DNA of 64,000 nt, from NCBI RefSeq assembly GCF_026241155.1, contig NZ_JAPFGP010000002.1, positions 372,001 to 436,000 on the forward strand, read 5' to 3'. Below are positions 7,963-16,342 of this stretch, piece by piece. The translations under genes were made by a program, and so were the position numbers. The stretch is from Paucibacter sp. PLA-PC-4 (GTDB taxonomy: Bacteria > Pseudomonadota > Gammaproteobacteria > Burkholderiales > Burkholderiaceae_C). The notes beneath the pieces are model-generated. The model made no database searches and had not been told where the DNA came from. It worked only from the letters and a program-made list of their open reading frames with translations. Each line of letters begins with the position of its first letter. Positions within the stretch are counted from its first letter, which is position 1.

Positions 7963-10167
7963 ATGTCCCAAGACACCCGCTACGTCGACCCCGACGAGAT
8001 CGACCACAACAACAGCGCTAACGAGAGCTTTCAGAGCGTGCTGCAGGCACGTCTGGGGCGCCGCTCCATCCTCCGCGGCGCCATCGGCAGCGCGGCAACG
8101 GCGGTGTTCGGCGGCATCACGCTGTCGGCCTGCGGCGGCGGCGATGATGATGAACAAGCACCGTTGAAGCCGCTGGAGAAGCTGGGCTTCAGTGCCGTGG
8201 CCAAGAGCCTGGCCGACCAGGTGGTCGTGCCCGCCGGCTACACCGCCAGCGTCATCTATGCGCTGGGTGATCCGCTGACCGCCACTGCCAGCGCCTACAA
8301 GAACGACGGCAGCGATGCCGACTTCGACAACCGCGCCGGCGACCATCACGACGGCATGGAGTACTACGGCCTGGCTGCCGACGGCAAGCCCGATGCCAAA
8401 GCTTCGACCCGCGGTCTGCTGGTGATGAACCATGAGGCGACCAGCCACAGCGGCAGCGAGCGCGCCTCGGCCTTTGTGCACATCAACGGCGGTACCAACA
8501 CGCTGCCGCGCCCGGCCACTGAGGTGGACCGTGAAGTGCCGTTGCACGGCGTCTCGGTCGTCGAAGTCAGGAAGAACGGCGCTGCCTTCGCCTATGTGAA
8601 GGACTCCGCCTTCAACCGCCGCATCACGCCGCTGACTCCGGTCACGCTGTCCGGCTTTGCTGCCGGGTCGGCACTGATGAAGAGCAAGTTCTCGGCCGAC
8701 GGCAAGACCGCACGCGGTACCTTGAACAACTGCGGCACTGGCTCCACCCCCTGGGGCACGACGCTGACCGGCGAGGAGAATTGGGCCGGCTACTTCACCC
8801 GTGGCGCAGCCGATGATGTGGCACGCGGCAATGACAAGAGCGTCGCCTCGCTCAAGCGCTATGGCCGCAATCAGGGCGCCGCGAGCCGCCACGGCTGGGA
8901 GACCGGTGGCGCCGACGACAAGTACGCGCGCTGGGACATTTCGAAGAAGGGCGCTTCCGCCGACGGCAGCGACGACTACCGCAACGAGCTGAACACCTTC
9001 GGCTATCTGGTTGAGATCGATCCCTACAGCAAGACCTCGCTGATCAAGAAGCGCACCAGTCTGGGCCGCTTTGCGCATGAGAGCGCGGCTTTCAGCAAGC
9101 TGGTCGAAGGCAAACCGTTGGCTGTCTATATGGGTGACGACTCGCGCGGCGAGTACATCTACAAATGGGTATCGGCCGCCAACTGGGCCGCCGCCGACGC
9201 CAACCCGGCCGACCGCATCGCCACCGGCGACAAGTATCTGGACGCCGGCAAGCTGTACGTCGCCAAGTTCAACGCCGACGGCACGGGCACGTGGATCGAG
9301 CTGGCTATCGGCAACGCCGTCATCAAGGCCGCGACCAACTATGCGTTTGCCGACCAGGCCGATGTGGTGGTCAATGCCCGCCTGGCCGCAGACGCGGTGG
9401 GTGCCACCAAGATGGACCGCCCCGAGTGGTGCGCCAGCCATCCGGTCACCGGCGAGGTCTACTTCACGCTGACCAACAACAGCAACCGCACCGTCGCGAC
9501 GACCGACGCCGCCAACCCGCGTGCCTATGACGACACCAAGGGTGCAAGCACCAAGCAGAGCGGCAATGTCAACGGCCACATCATCCGTGTGGCCGAGGTG
9601 GCCGGCGACGCTGCGGCAACCAGCTTCAAATGGGATGTCTATCTGTTCGGCGCCGAGGCCGGCGCCGACAAGGGCCTGGTCAACCTGTCCTCGCTGACTG
9701 AAGACCAGGACATGTCCAGCCCCGACGGCCTGTGGTTCAGCCGCGCCAGTGGCCTGTGCTGGATCCAGACCGACGACGGCGCCTTCACAGACAAGAGCAA
9801 CTGCATGATGCTGGCCGGCATTCCCGGCAGCGTCGGCGACGGCGCCAAGAAGACCCTGGCCTACACCGGCAAGAGCGTCGATACCTATGTCGGCAAGGCG
9901 CCGACCGCCGACACGCTCAAGCGCTTCCTGGTCGGCCCCGTCGACTGCGAGATCACCGGCTGCGCCGAGACGCCAGACGGCAAAGCCTTGTTCGTCAACA
10001 TCCAGCACCCGGGCGAGACTATCACTTCGGCCACGGTGAGCGATCCAGCCAAGTACCTGAGTCACTGGCCCGGCAATGCCGGCTACGGCGCCGGCGGCTC
10101 GAACGCCCGTCCGCGCTCGGCCACCATCGTGATCACCAAGAACGACGGTGGGGTGATCGGAAGCTGA
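7963..10167 (+). CDS. PhoX-family (DUF839) Tat-exported phosphatase, copy 2
   Basis: This 734-residue paralogue of the preceding gene shares the whole plan: a Tat signal (GRRSILRGAIGSAATAVFGG) followed by a lipobox-like LSACGGG, then NHEATSHSGSERAS, NNCGTGSTPWGTTLTGEENW, GRFAHESAAF, MGDDSRGEYIYKW and MDRPEWCASHP. It is about 110 residues longer than copy 1, mainly from insertions after TGEENW and before DMSSPDGLW. Those insertions resemble the longer PhoX type. ATG 7963 follows AGAGGCAG. A tandem Pho box precedes it and an intrinsic terminator follows. Secretion of two different phosphatases under phosphate starvation is the likely purpose. Confidence 0.88.
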   Translation: MSQDTRYVDPDEIDHNNSANESFQSVLQARLGRRSILRGAIGSAATAVFGGITLSACGGGDDDEQAPLKPLEKLGFSAVAKSLADQVVVPAGYTASVIYALGDPLTATASAYKNDGSDADFDNRAGDHHDGMEYYGLAADGKPDAKASTRGLLVMNHEATSHSGSERASAFVHINGGTNTLPRPATEVDREVPLHGVSVVEVRKNGAAFAYVKDSAFNRRITPLTPVTLSGFAAGSALMKSKFSADGKTARGTLNNCGTGSTPWGTTLTGEENWAGYFTRGAADDVARGNDKSVASLKRYGRNQGAASRHGWETGGADDKYARWDISKKGASADGSDDYRNELNTFGYLVEIDPYSKTSLIKKRTSLGRFAHESAAFSKLVEGKPLAVYMGDDSRGEYIYKWVSAANWAAADANPADRIATGDKYLDAGKLYVAKFNADGTGTWIELAIGNAVIKAATNYAFADQADVVVNARLAADAVGATKMDRPEWCASHPVTGEVYFTLTNNSNRTVATTDAANPRAYDDTKGASTKQSGNVNGHIIRVAEVAGDAAATSFKWDVYLFGAEAGADKGLVNLSSLTEDQDMSSPDGLWFSRASGLCWIQTDDGAFTDKSNCMMLAGIPGSVGDGAKKTLAYTGKSVDTYVGKAPTADTLKRFLVGPVDCEITGCAETPDGKALFVNIQHPGETITSATVSDPAKYLSHWPGNAGYGAGGSNARPRSATIVITKNDGGVIGS

Positions 10168-10191
10168 GCGGCCCACATCGATTGAAATGAA

Positions 10192-10223
10192 GAATGCCCT
10201 CGGGTCGGGACCCGAGGGCATTC
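10192..10223 (+). terminator. Intrinsic terminator after the second phoX
   Basis: GAATGCCCTCGGG (10192-10204) pairs with CCCGAGGGCATTC (10211-10223), followed by the pyrimidine-rich TCTCGTTTC. It lies 24 bases after the stop codon. Confidence 0.8.
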
Positions 10224-10697
10224 TCGTTTCGTGCACCCAGCATTGAAGGGCACGCCTGCGGGCGCAAGTCCCGTCGTCAGTGGGTTACCTCGAACGAAGT
10301 GAAGCGCGCCGGCCGCGCGCCATTCATTTCAGACACTGCAAGCGCGGCACGACCATGTACGGGAGCTGCAGCGCCTGTGCGACCGCCCCGTTCTTGCCAC
10401 AACGAGTGATGGGCAAGCGTCGCTGCTGGCGGCGCAACAGCGGCAGTGCGCTCGATAGCCTGCTCACTGTCGCGTGGTTCGACCCCCTGGGATTGCCCCA
10501 GTTCCCATGACATCAAGCGCTCGAACCACCCGGTGCGGATCCGTATCCAAAGATGGTGTGGCAGGGGGGCTTCTGGAAAAAAGGGACCCAATGCCAATAC
10601 TGGGCTAATGACCGCAGTTTCCGGCGCTGATGCTGCATTTGTCTAGATGCGCCCTGGCCATACTCGCTGGATCTTTCTGCCCGAGTTGCCGTTCACC
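10224..10697. other. Intergenic stretch without a recognisable gene
   Basis: About 470 bases separate the phoX terminator from the next lipoprotein gene. Short open frames exist on both strands, but none has a convincing ribosome binding site or recognisable product. I see no tRNA, repeat array or insertion-sequence end. The last 60 bases presumably hold the promoter of the lipoprotein gene. Confidence 0.5.
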
Positions 10698-12614
10698 ATG
10701 CTGTTGCCCTCTATTGCTGCCCGCCCGCTGAGTCTCATCGCCGCCCTGTGTCTGCTTGCCTGCGGTGGTGGCGGCGGGGGGGATTCGGGTTCGGATGGCG
10801 GTACGACGCCGGCAGCCGATCTGGTGCTCAGCGGCGTGGCCGCAGTCGGGGCGCCGCTGGGCGGCGCTCGCATCAGTGTGGTCGATGCCAAGGGCGCCAG
10901 CGTCGGCTCGGCCGTGGCGCACCCGGTCGAGGGCACGTACCGCCTGACCCTGTCAACCCAAAACCCGACGATGCCCCTGCTGCTGCAGGCACGCGGCATG
11001 GATGCGTCCGGCCAGCCGCAGGTGCTGCACGGCACCGTGCTGACCGCCGCTGCGACGATGACGGCCCAACTGACCCCGTTGAGCGACGCCGCCGTGGCGC
11101 TGGCCCTGGGCACCGACCCGCGACCGGTGTTCGCGAAGGCCGCCGAGAACGCGGCCCTGTTGTCCGGACTGAGTAAGGCCAGCGCCGCCGCCGATTTCTT
11201 GAAGACCCTGGTCAAGACCCAAATGACCGAGCTGAAGATCACCGATGCGGCCGCTCTGAACCTGCTGGGCGATGCCGGCTTCGCGGCCGTCAAGAGCAAT
11301 AGCCAGGATCTCCTGATCGAAAGCCTGCGCATCGGTTTGGTCACGAACAGCAAGGGCGTGGAGCAACTGCAGCTGGGCAACAAGCTTTTGATCAATCAGC
11401 CGGCCGAGGTGCTGGTGGATCTCGCAACGGCCAAAACCGAGCTGTCCAAGAGCGCCGACGCGGCGCCAGCCAATGCGATCAGCTCTAGCCTGAAGGCCAC
11501 CACCGGCGCCGCCAAGGTGCTGCCCGAGCTGTCCACGCTCGACGAGCTGGGCGCGGCGCTGAACAAGCTGATCGCTCAGGGCGCCAGCGCCGCCACCTTT
11601 GCCGCCTCCGAGCTGCTAGTCGGCTATGAGGGCCACAACGGCCGCACGCTCGCCGAGCTCTCGACGCAGCTGGCCGGCTATGCGCAGAAGAACTGGCAGT
11701 TCGGTCGTTTCCAGCTCAGCGGCTGTGCCGACGATGTAGCGGTGACGGCCGGCTGCAACCGGGTGCTGGTGGCCGCGCCGATCAGCGACAGCAGCGGCAC
11801 CACAGTCGCGCTGTTCAGCGATGCGGTGGGCCTCACCAAGCCCAAGTGGCTGCTCAAGGGCAATGGCAAGAAGCTCGAATTCAGCCTCCTGCCGGTCTCC
11901 TGGCTGGGCCTGGAAGCCAGCGGTGCGCTGTCCAGTGTCGTTGCGCCCTCCAGCAATCCCGGCCTGGGCGTTCAACTGCTGCTGCAGGCGCAGGACAGTG
12001 CCGGCACGGCACTGCTCGACAAGGCCACGGTGCAGACCCCTGGCGGTTTCAGCATTCCGCTGGCCTATTGCGGACATCGCTGGCTGTGCATCAGCGCGGC
12101 CGCCGGCGCTACCTCAGCCTTGGCCAGCGGCGCGCTGTCTGACACCTTGCTGCAACCCACCAGCCTGGGCTGGCTGGGCGGGGCCGACACACTGCGCGCC
12201 GCCCGCTACCTGGCGAGCTACACGCTGGCCGGTACGGCCGAAACCCGCAACAGCTGGCTGCGCGCTGAGCTTCCAGCCAGCGTGCCGGCAGCCTCCCGCC
12301 ACCCGGCCCTGGACGGCGTCAGCGTGAGCGCCCCGCTGAGCGCCTCCGCCCTGGCCAGCGGCCTGGCACTGAACTGGTCGAGCTGGGCCAACGCCAATCC
12401 CGATCTGCGTCTGAGCAGCGTGCGGGCAGTGATCCGCTACAGCGGCAGCTCGGCGATCAACGACTTCACGCCCGCCTTCCCGCCCGCCAGTTCGCTGAGC
12501 CTGCCGGCGCTGTCGGCCCAAGCCGGCCAGACGCCGTCGGCCTACGAGCTCTGGCTCACTGCCCAGGACGGCGCGGGGCGGCGGCTGGTGACGCGCTACA
12601 CGCTGCAGCCCTGA
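10698..12614 (+). CDS. Large hypothetical lipoprotein
   Basis: The 638-residue product starts with a type II signal peptide, MLLPSIAARPLSLIAALCLL, and a lipobox LLAC followed by a Gly-rich linker. I chose ATG 10698 because it puts this signal at the N-terminus. Residues about 45-110 (VLSGVAAVGAPLGGARISVVDAKG...VEGTYRLTLS) resemble a carboxypeptidase-regulatory or Cna-B-like beta-sandwich. The middle part is Ala/Leu-rich and helical, and the C-terminal part resembles beta-rich extracellular domains. I cannot assign a function. It stands alone, downstream of the phosphatase genes and their terminator. Confidence 0.7.
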   Translation: MLLPSIAARPLSLIAALCLLACGGGGGGDSGSDGGTTPAADLVLSGVAAVGAPLGGARISVVDAKGASVGSAVAHPVEGTYRLTLSTQNPTMPLLLQARGMDASGQPQVLHGTVLTAAATMTAQLTPLSDAAVALALGTDPRPVFAKAAENAALLSGLSKASAAADFLKTLVKTQMTELKITDAAALNLLGDAGFAAVKSNSQDLLIESLRIGLVTNSKGVEQLQLGNKLLINQPAEVLVDLATAKTELSKSADAAPANAISSSLKATTGAAKVLPELSTLDELGAALNKLIAQGASAATFAASELLVGYEGHNGRTLAELSTQLAGYAQKNWQFGRFQLSGCADDVAVTAGCNRVLVAAPISDSSGTTVALFSDAVGLTKPKWLLKGNGKKLEFSLLPVSWLGLEASGALSSVVAPSSNPGLGVQLLLQAQDSAGTALLDKATVQTPGGFSIPLAYCGHRWLCISAAAGATSALASGALSDTLLQPTSLGWLGGADTLRAARYLASYTLAGTAETRNSWLRAELPASVPAASRHPALDGVSVSAPLSASALASGLALNWSSWANANPDLRLSSVRAVIRYSGSSAINDFTPAFPPASSLSLPALSAQAGQTPSAYELWLTAQDGAGRRLVTRYTLQP

Positions 12615-12746
12615 GCGTCGACGCCCGACCCACACTCTTAGGGATGGGCCAGGGCAGGGGGCGCGCCTAGCCTGACTCTGGACACGGCCGAGCATTTGGC
12701 GACCGCCAAGGCCTGAGCGCCTGTCTGTCAGCAATGGAGGTGCCCC

Positions 12747-13286
12747 ATGCCCACTCGTCAACTCATGGTTACGCAGATCAAGTGCCTGGATGACACCAGC
12801 GAGGGCGGCAGCGATGCCCCCTATCTGATGGTCTTCATGGGGCATCGCAATGTGCCCGGCGGCAAGCTGATCCGCGTGCGCGATCCAGCCTGGGACGGTG
12901 CCTTTCTTGCCGGCAAAACGATCAACATGCGGCAGATCGTCAACGAGGCCGAAGCTGGCGGCGCCTTTGTATTCGCCTGGCTGCTAGAAGAGGACTGGGA
13001 CCCCGACCTCGGCAGCGGCGGCTTCCTTCAGGTGATGATGCAGTCGGTCTGGAATGTCTACGGCGGCAGTGCCTGGGCCAATCTGAACAGCGATCAGCTG
13101 CGCTCCATCGTTCGACCCAAGCTGACCGATCTGCTCAAAAGCACGCTGGCGAACGACGAATATCTGGGCTCACACAGCTTCGTCGTGCCCCTGGTGACCA
13201 CCGAGACCTCGCTGTCTGCGCTGAGCTATAGCGGCGATGGGGGCAGCTACAAGATCACATTCACGGTGCGCATCAAGGGGGGCTGA
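12747..13286 (+). CDS. Hypothetical protein (179 aa), unrecognised family
   Basis: ATG 12747 follows a strong ribosome binding site (aatGGAGGtgcccc). The protein starts MPTRQLMVTQIKCLDDTSEG, has no signal peptide or membrane segment, and is rich in acidic and aromatic residues (LLEEDWDPDLGSGG, WNVYGGSAWANLN). It ends in alternating beta-like segments (YKITFTVRIKGG). The look is of a compact cytoplasmic beta-sandwich. I do not recognise the family and see no partner gene. Coding confidence rests on the ribosome binding site, length and composition. Confidence 0.6.
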   Translation: MPTRQLMVTQIKCLDDTSEGGSDAPYLMVFMGHRNVPGGKLIRVRDPAWDGAFLAGKTINMRQIVNEAEAGGAFVFAWLLEEDWDPDLGSGGFLQVMMQSVWNVYGGSAWANLNSDQLRSIVRPKLTDLLKSTLANDEYLGSHSFVVPLVTTETSLSALSYSGDGGSYKITFTVRIKGG

Positions 13287-13610
13287 TCCTTCTTGGCCAA
13301 AGCCACCCGTTCGCGCCAGCGACGCCTTGCGGCCACGCTTGGGCATTGGAACAGCGCTTCGCACACTTGGTCATGGCCCGCCTTCGTCGCATGGCGTCGC
13401 TGCGGTCGTGGGGCCAAGCGCCTGGGTGTGACCGTGTCTACGCTCCAACGCCAGGAGGTGGGGGATCCTGGTGTGAGCATTGGCATCGTGGCGTCATCGC
13501 TTCGGCTCGACCGGCGCGACAGCGAACTGCGCAACTTGGCGGCTCCTGAGAACGAGGACTGCGCACTGTCGCTGAACGTGCGTGAGACCACCGAACTTGG
13601 CCGGGCATGA
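13287..13610 (+). pseudogene. Decayed XRE/HipB-like helix-turn-helix regulator
   Basis: One frame reads AKRLGVTVSTLQRQEVGDPG and continues VSIGIVASSLRL...LRNLAAPENEDCALSL. This is the second half of a HipB-like XRE regulator, a family with the pattern GVSxxTLxRLExGDPGVSxGxLAxxL. The expected first helix continues in another frame (ARLRRMASLRS), so at least one frameshift separates the halves. No intact start or signal precedes it. A broken regulator, perhaps once paired with a HipA-type partner, is my interpretation; no HipA sequence remains recognisable downstream. Confidence 0.45.
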
Positions 13611-14201
13611 GCCCAATCGTGCGCGCAAGCCCGCATTCCTGCCCCAAGTACTTCCTGCGTGTGCGCAGCCGCCGACCAAGCAGGCGCCGAGGTGGGATTG
13701 GACTGCCGAAGAAGTCCGGCCAAGGTTATCGGGCGTTCATCTGTGGTTCGCCCGGGCAGGACGCAACACCGGCCAACGCACTTGTTGCAGTGCGAGGTGT
13801 TCGGCTTGCATGCTCCCTGGGCCGCGGCCGAGGTGATGATGGCCATGGCAGTCGTCAACGAGTGACAGCACTTTGCTTTGGCGGGGGTAGCGAGCGAGAC
13901 CGTCAGCGCATAAGCCGAGCGTATCGATAGGCCAGAGCCTATAGGCCAGCGCAGTACATTCGATCTGAATGCGCTCGGCAGTCCTCGCTGGCAAAAGAGA
14001 CTCGGCCTGTTTCGACGAAGCTGAGCCAAAACGGCGTTGGCCTGGGCGGGGCCGCAAGCGCCTCGCCCATACCAGGCCGAGCAGCAGGGCCTGCTTACGC
14101 GAGGCCGGCATTGTGCCCAGCAGGCCAAGCGAGTAACTCACAGTTGGATCGACTGGGACCGGGCTGGCGCTTTCGCGAATCGTGCCAATTGAGCGGGCGT
14201 G
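13611..14201. other. Gene-poor stretch, probably degraded
   Basis: About 590 bases after the decayed regulator have no convincing gene. Open frames exist on both strands, but none has a ribosome binding site, recognisable motifs or consistent codon usage. The composition is slightly less GC-rich than in neighbouring genes. It may be the rest of a decayed accessory module; I could not identify transposase or HipA signatures. Confidence 0.4.
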
Positions 14202-14226
14202 AAAAAGCCCGCAACCGTGCGGGCTT
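14202..14226 (-). terminator. Intrinsic terminator of the small exported-protein gene
   Basis: On the minus strand, AAGCCCGCA (14226-14218) pairs with TGCGGGCTT (14213-14205) around CGGT, followed by five Ts. It lies 25 bases past the stop of the gene at 14251-14514. Confidence 0.85.
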
Positions 14227-14250
14227 GATGTCGACAGTGGCCGAGGTCGA

Positions 14251-14514
14251 TCAGCCTGCTTTGACGGTTTGCGTTGCTGCGGCGTATTGGGCCTCGGACT
14301 GCGCCGCCATGCTGCGGCCGGTGATGACGACGCGCGGTAGCTGAGCCACTACCGCCGGCGCTGCGGCCGCACGCTTGCCGACCACCACCACCCGCTCGAG
14401 CTTCACGACCTCAGCCCGTGGCTGAGCGCTGCGCTCAGCCAGCCCCATGCCGATCGACGCGGCGCTGGCGACTGTCACGATGGCGAAGACGAGGGCTTTG
14501 GCGGTGGTGTTCAT
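14251..14514 (-). CDS. Small exported or membrane-anchored protein (87 aa)
   Basis: The product begins MNTTAKALVFAIVTVASAAS, a hydrophobic segment that can serve as a signal peptide or membrane anchor. Two similar motifs follow, VVKLERVVVVGKR and VAQLPRVVITGRS, spaced about 25 residues apart. I do not recognise a named family. A clear intrinsic terminator follows it, which supports real transcription. The ribosome binding site is weak. Confidence 0.6.
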   Translation of the reverse strand: MNTTAKALVFAIVTVASAASIGMGLAERSAQPRAEVVKLERVVVVGKRAAAAPAVVAQLPRVVITGRSMAAQSEAQYAAATQTVKAG

Positions 14515-14755
14515 GGTGTGGTCCGGTAAGGTGTTGCTGTGTCAGTGATGACAGTTTCGGCCGGGACTTGCTTGCGAGCCAGCGCTGCGCGACAGAATGC
14601 AATGCAAGGCGTCTCAGATGTTCCTGGCCGTGATCGGCCGGATCGCTCGGAGCTAGCAGCTGAGGCCGCTCCCCCAAAAGAGGGCCTACTCCGGTGGGAT
14701 AGGAGGTCAGGGTGATGTGGTGGATGCTTGAGCCCTGCAACCCGACGAGGCAGCC

Positions 14756-14959
14756 ATGACCGACACGCCGCAAGTCTCCCGCACACTCAACGCCGCTCAG
14801 GTGCTGGCCCAATTCAAGCAAGCCAGCGAGCAGTTGTTCCGCCGCAGGCTGCCGGCCGACATGCCGGCGCTGGGGGTCGAGTCCGCCATGCCTGGCCTGG
14901 AAGTAAGCGAGTCGAGCTGGGATGCTTGGGAGGCGCTGCTCAACAAGAGCGAGCGTTGA
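14756..14959 (+). CDS. Small hypothetical protein (67 aa)
   Basis: ATG 14756 follows GAGGCAGCC, a reasonable ribosome binding site. The protein MTDTPQVSRTLNAAQVLAQF...SSWDAWEALLNKSER looks helical and soluble, with a Trp-rich acidic C-terminus. It has no recognised domain. It is divergent from the small exported-protein gene, and the 241 bases between them presumably hold both promoters. The 273 bases after it, up to tRNA-Ser, show nothing recognisable. Confidence 0.5.
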   Translation: MTDTPQVSRTLNAAQVLAQFKQASEQLFRRRLPADMPALGVESAMPGLEVSESSWDAWEALLNKSER

Positions 14960-15232
14960 CGGGTAGCGCCGCCTCACCTCTGGGCAAGGGGTGCGGCTTC
15001 AGCAAAGCCATTGCTGGCCGAGGCAGAACCTGCCGCCGGACGCAAGAAGTCAACTGGCCTGCGGTCTGTCTGAGCGCGGCAATGGCGCCGGCGACGCCGC
15101 ACCCGCCGCTATGTCCCCCTGGCGGCCGTCATCGCTGTGAGCCTGCAAGTTCCGCAGCTGCAGTCTGATGGTGGACTTCATGGTGGGTATGAAGTTAGCG
15201 CGCGCCTCTGAGGCCCGTACTGCGTAATGATC

Positions 15233-15322
<90 letters not shown>

Positions 15323-15338
15323 AATGCACTTACGACAA

Positions 15339-15373
15339 ATTTCAAGACCGTTGGGCTAGACCACTCCCGCAAG
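15339..15373 (-). pseudogene. tRNA-Ser-like 5'-half remnant
   Basis: Just upstream of tRNA-Ser, a 35-base segment aligns without gaps to the D-arm and anticodon arm of that tRNA, with about 25 of 35 positions identical. The match includes the blocks GAGTGGT and GGTCTTGAAA. The acceptor, variable and T arms are absent. A -10-like TAGAAT lies at 15410-15405 on the same strand. This looks like the remains of a second, tandem tRNA-Ser copy. Confidence 0.45.
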
Positions 15374-15414
15374 CGTCCTGACAGCTGCCGTGTGCAGAGC
15401 GCGCATTCTAGCCG

Positions 15415-16242
15415 CTATGCCAGGCCCGGCTTCTGGGCCTGTGCGCAATCCACCTGAATGATCTCCAACACGCGGCCGGCCTCGACCCTGGCGGCCGTCA
15501 GGCGGCCGCCCCAGACGCAGCCGGTGTCCAGCGCGAGCAGGTCGGCTCGTTGCAGCAGGCCCAGCGTCGACCAATGGCCGAAGGCGATGGGCGTGTCCGC
15601 GGTGCGCCGGCCGGGCACATCGAACCAGGGCTGGAAGCCCTCGGGGGCGCCATCGGCATCCTTGGTCTTCAGGTCCAGCCGGCCTTGGGCATCGCAAAAG
15701 CGCAGCCGAGTCAGCACATTGACGATGAAACGCCACCGGGCGGTTCCGACCAGGGACTCATCCCAGCTCAGTGGCTCATTGCCATACATCTGTTGCAGAA
15801 AGTCCTGCAGATCGGGCCCGCGCAGCAGTGCCTCGACCTCGCCGGCCAGGGCCAGCGTCTGCACCGCGTCCCATTGCGGCACGACGCCAGCATGGACCAT
15901 CAGCCAGCCCTGCTCGTGTAGGGCCAGGCGCTGGTGCCGCAGCCACTCCAGCAGGGCCTCGCGGTCGGGTGCGTCCAGGATTTCGCTCAACGTGTCACTG
16001 CGGTGGGGCTTGCGGGTACCAGCGGCGGCGGCCAGTAGGTGCAGGTCATGGTTGCCCAGCAGGCAGCGGGCCGCGTCGCCCAGGCCCTGCAGGCGGCGTA
16101 GGGTGGCCAGTGAGGCGGGGCCGCGGTTGACGAGATCGCCCAATAGATACAGCCGGTCGCGCGAGGGCGAGAAGTCGAGTGTGGCGAGCAGGCGCTCCAG
16201 CGCGTCGCAGCAGCCTTGCAGATCACCGATCAGATAGTTCAT
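15415..16242 (-). CDS. apaH: Symmetrical bis(5'-nucleosyl)-tetraphosphatase
   Basis: This 275-residue metallophosphatase hydrolyses diadenosine tetraphosphate to two ADP. The three signature motifs are GDLQG (residues 6-10), GDLVNRG (35-41) and GNHD (63-66), followed by VHAGVVPQWD and GHWSTLG, typical of ApaH. Length equals that of E. coli ApaH. The gene stands alone, divergent from the CNNM/CorC gene and upstream of tRNA-Ser on the same strand. Confidence 0.95.
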   Translation of the reverse strand: MNYLIGDLQGCCDALERLLATLDFSPSRDRLYLLGDLVNRGPASLATLRRLQGLGDAARCLLGNHDLHLLAAAAGTRKPHRSDTLSEILDAPDREALLEWLRHQRLALHEQGWLMVHAGVVPQWDAVQTLALAGEVEALLRGPDLQDFLQQMYGNEPLSWDESLVGTARWRFIVNVLTRLRFCDAQGRLDLKTKDADGAPEGFQPWFDVPGRRTADTPIAFGHWSTLGLLQRADLLALDTGCVWGGRLTAARVEAGRVLEIIQVDCAQAQKPGLA

Positions 16243-16342
16243 ACCGGGATTGTGCGGTGGGTTTGTGTCACGGCCTTCTGCTACGCTTGCGCCCCCGAAA
16301 GAACCGATGCGCGACCGGGTTTACCCGCGGCTCGCGCTGCCA

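Noticed and set aside
7936-10236. A 766-codon open frame antisense to the second phoX, and similar long antisense frames over uvrD, the symporter and pheT.
   Set aside because: These mirror the codon structure of strongly coding GC-rich genes on the other strand, have no ribosome binding sites, and show low-complexity Ala/Gly/Arg-rich translations without motifs.
13247-14141. Two overlapping minus-strand open frames (about 290 and 134 codons) considered as a transposase.
   Set aside because: No DDE or HTH transposase motif, terminal inverted repeats or target duplication could be seen, and neither frame has a ribosome binding site.
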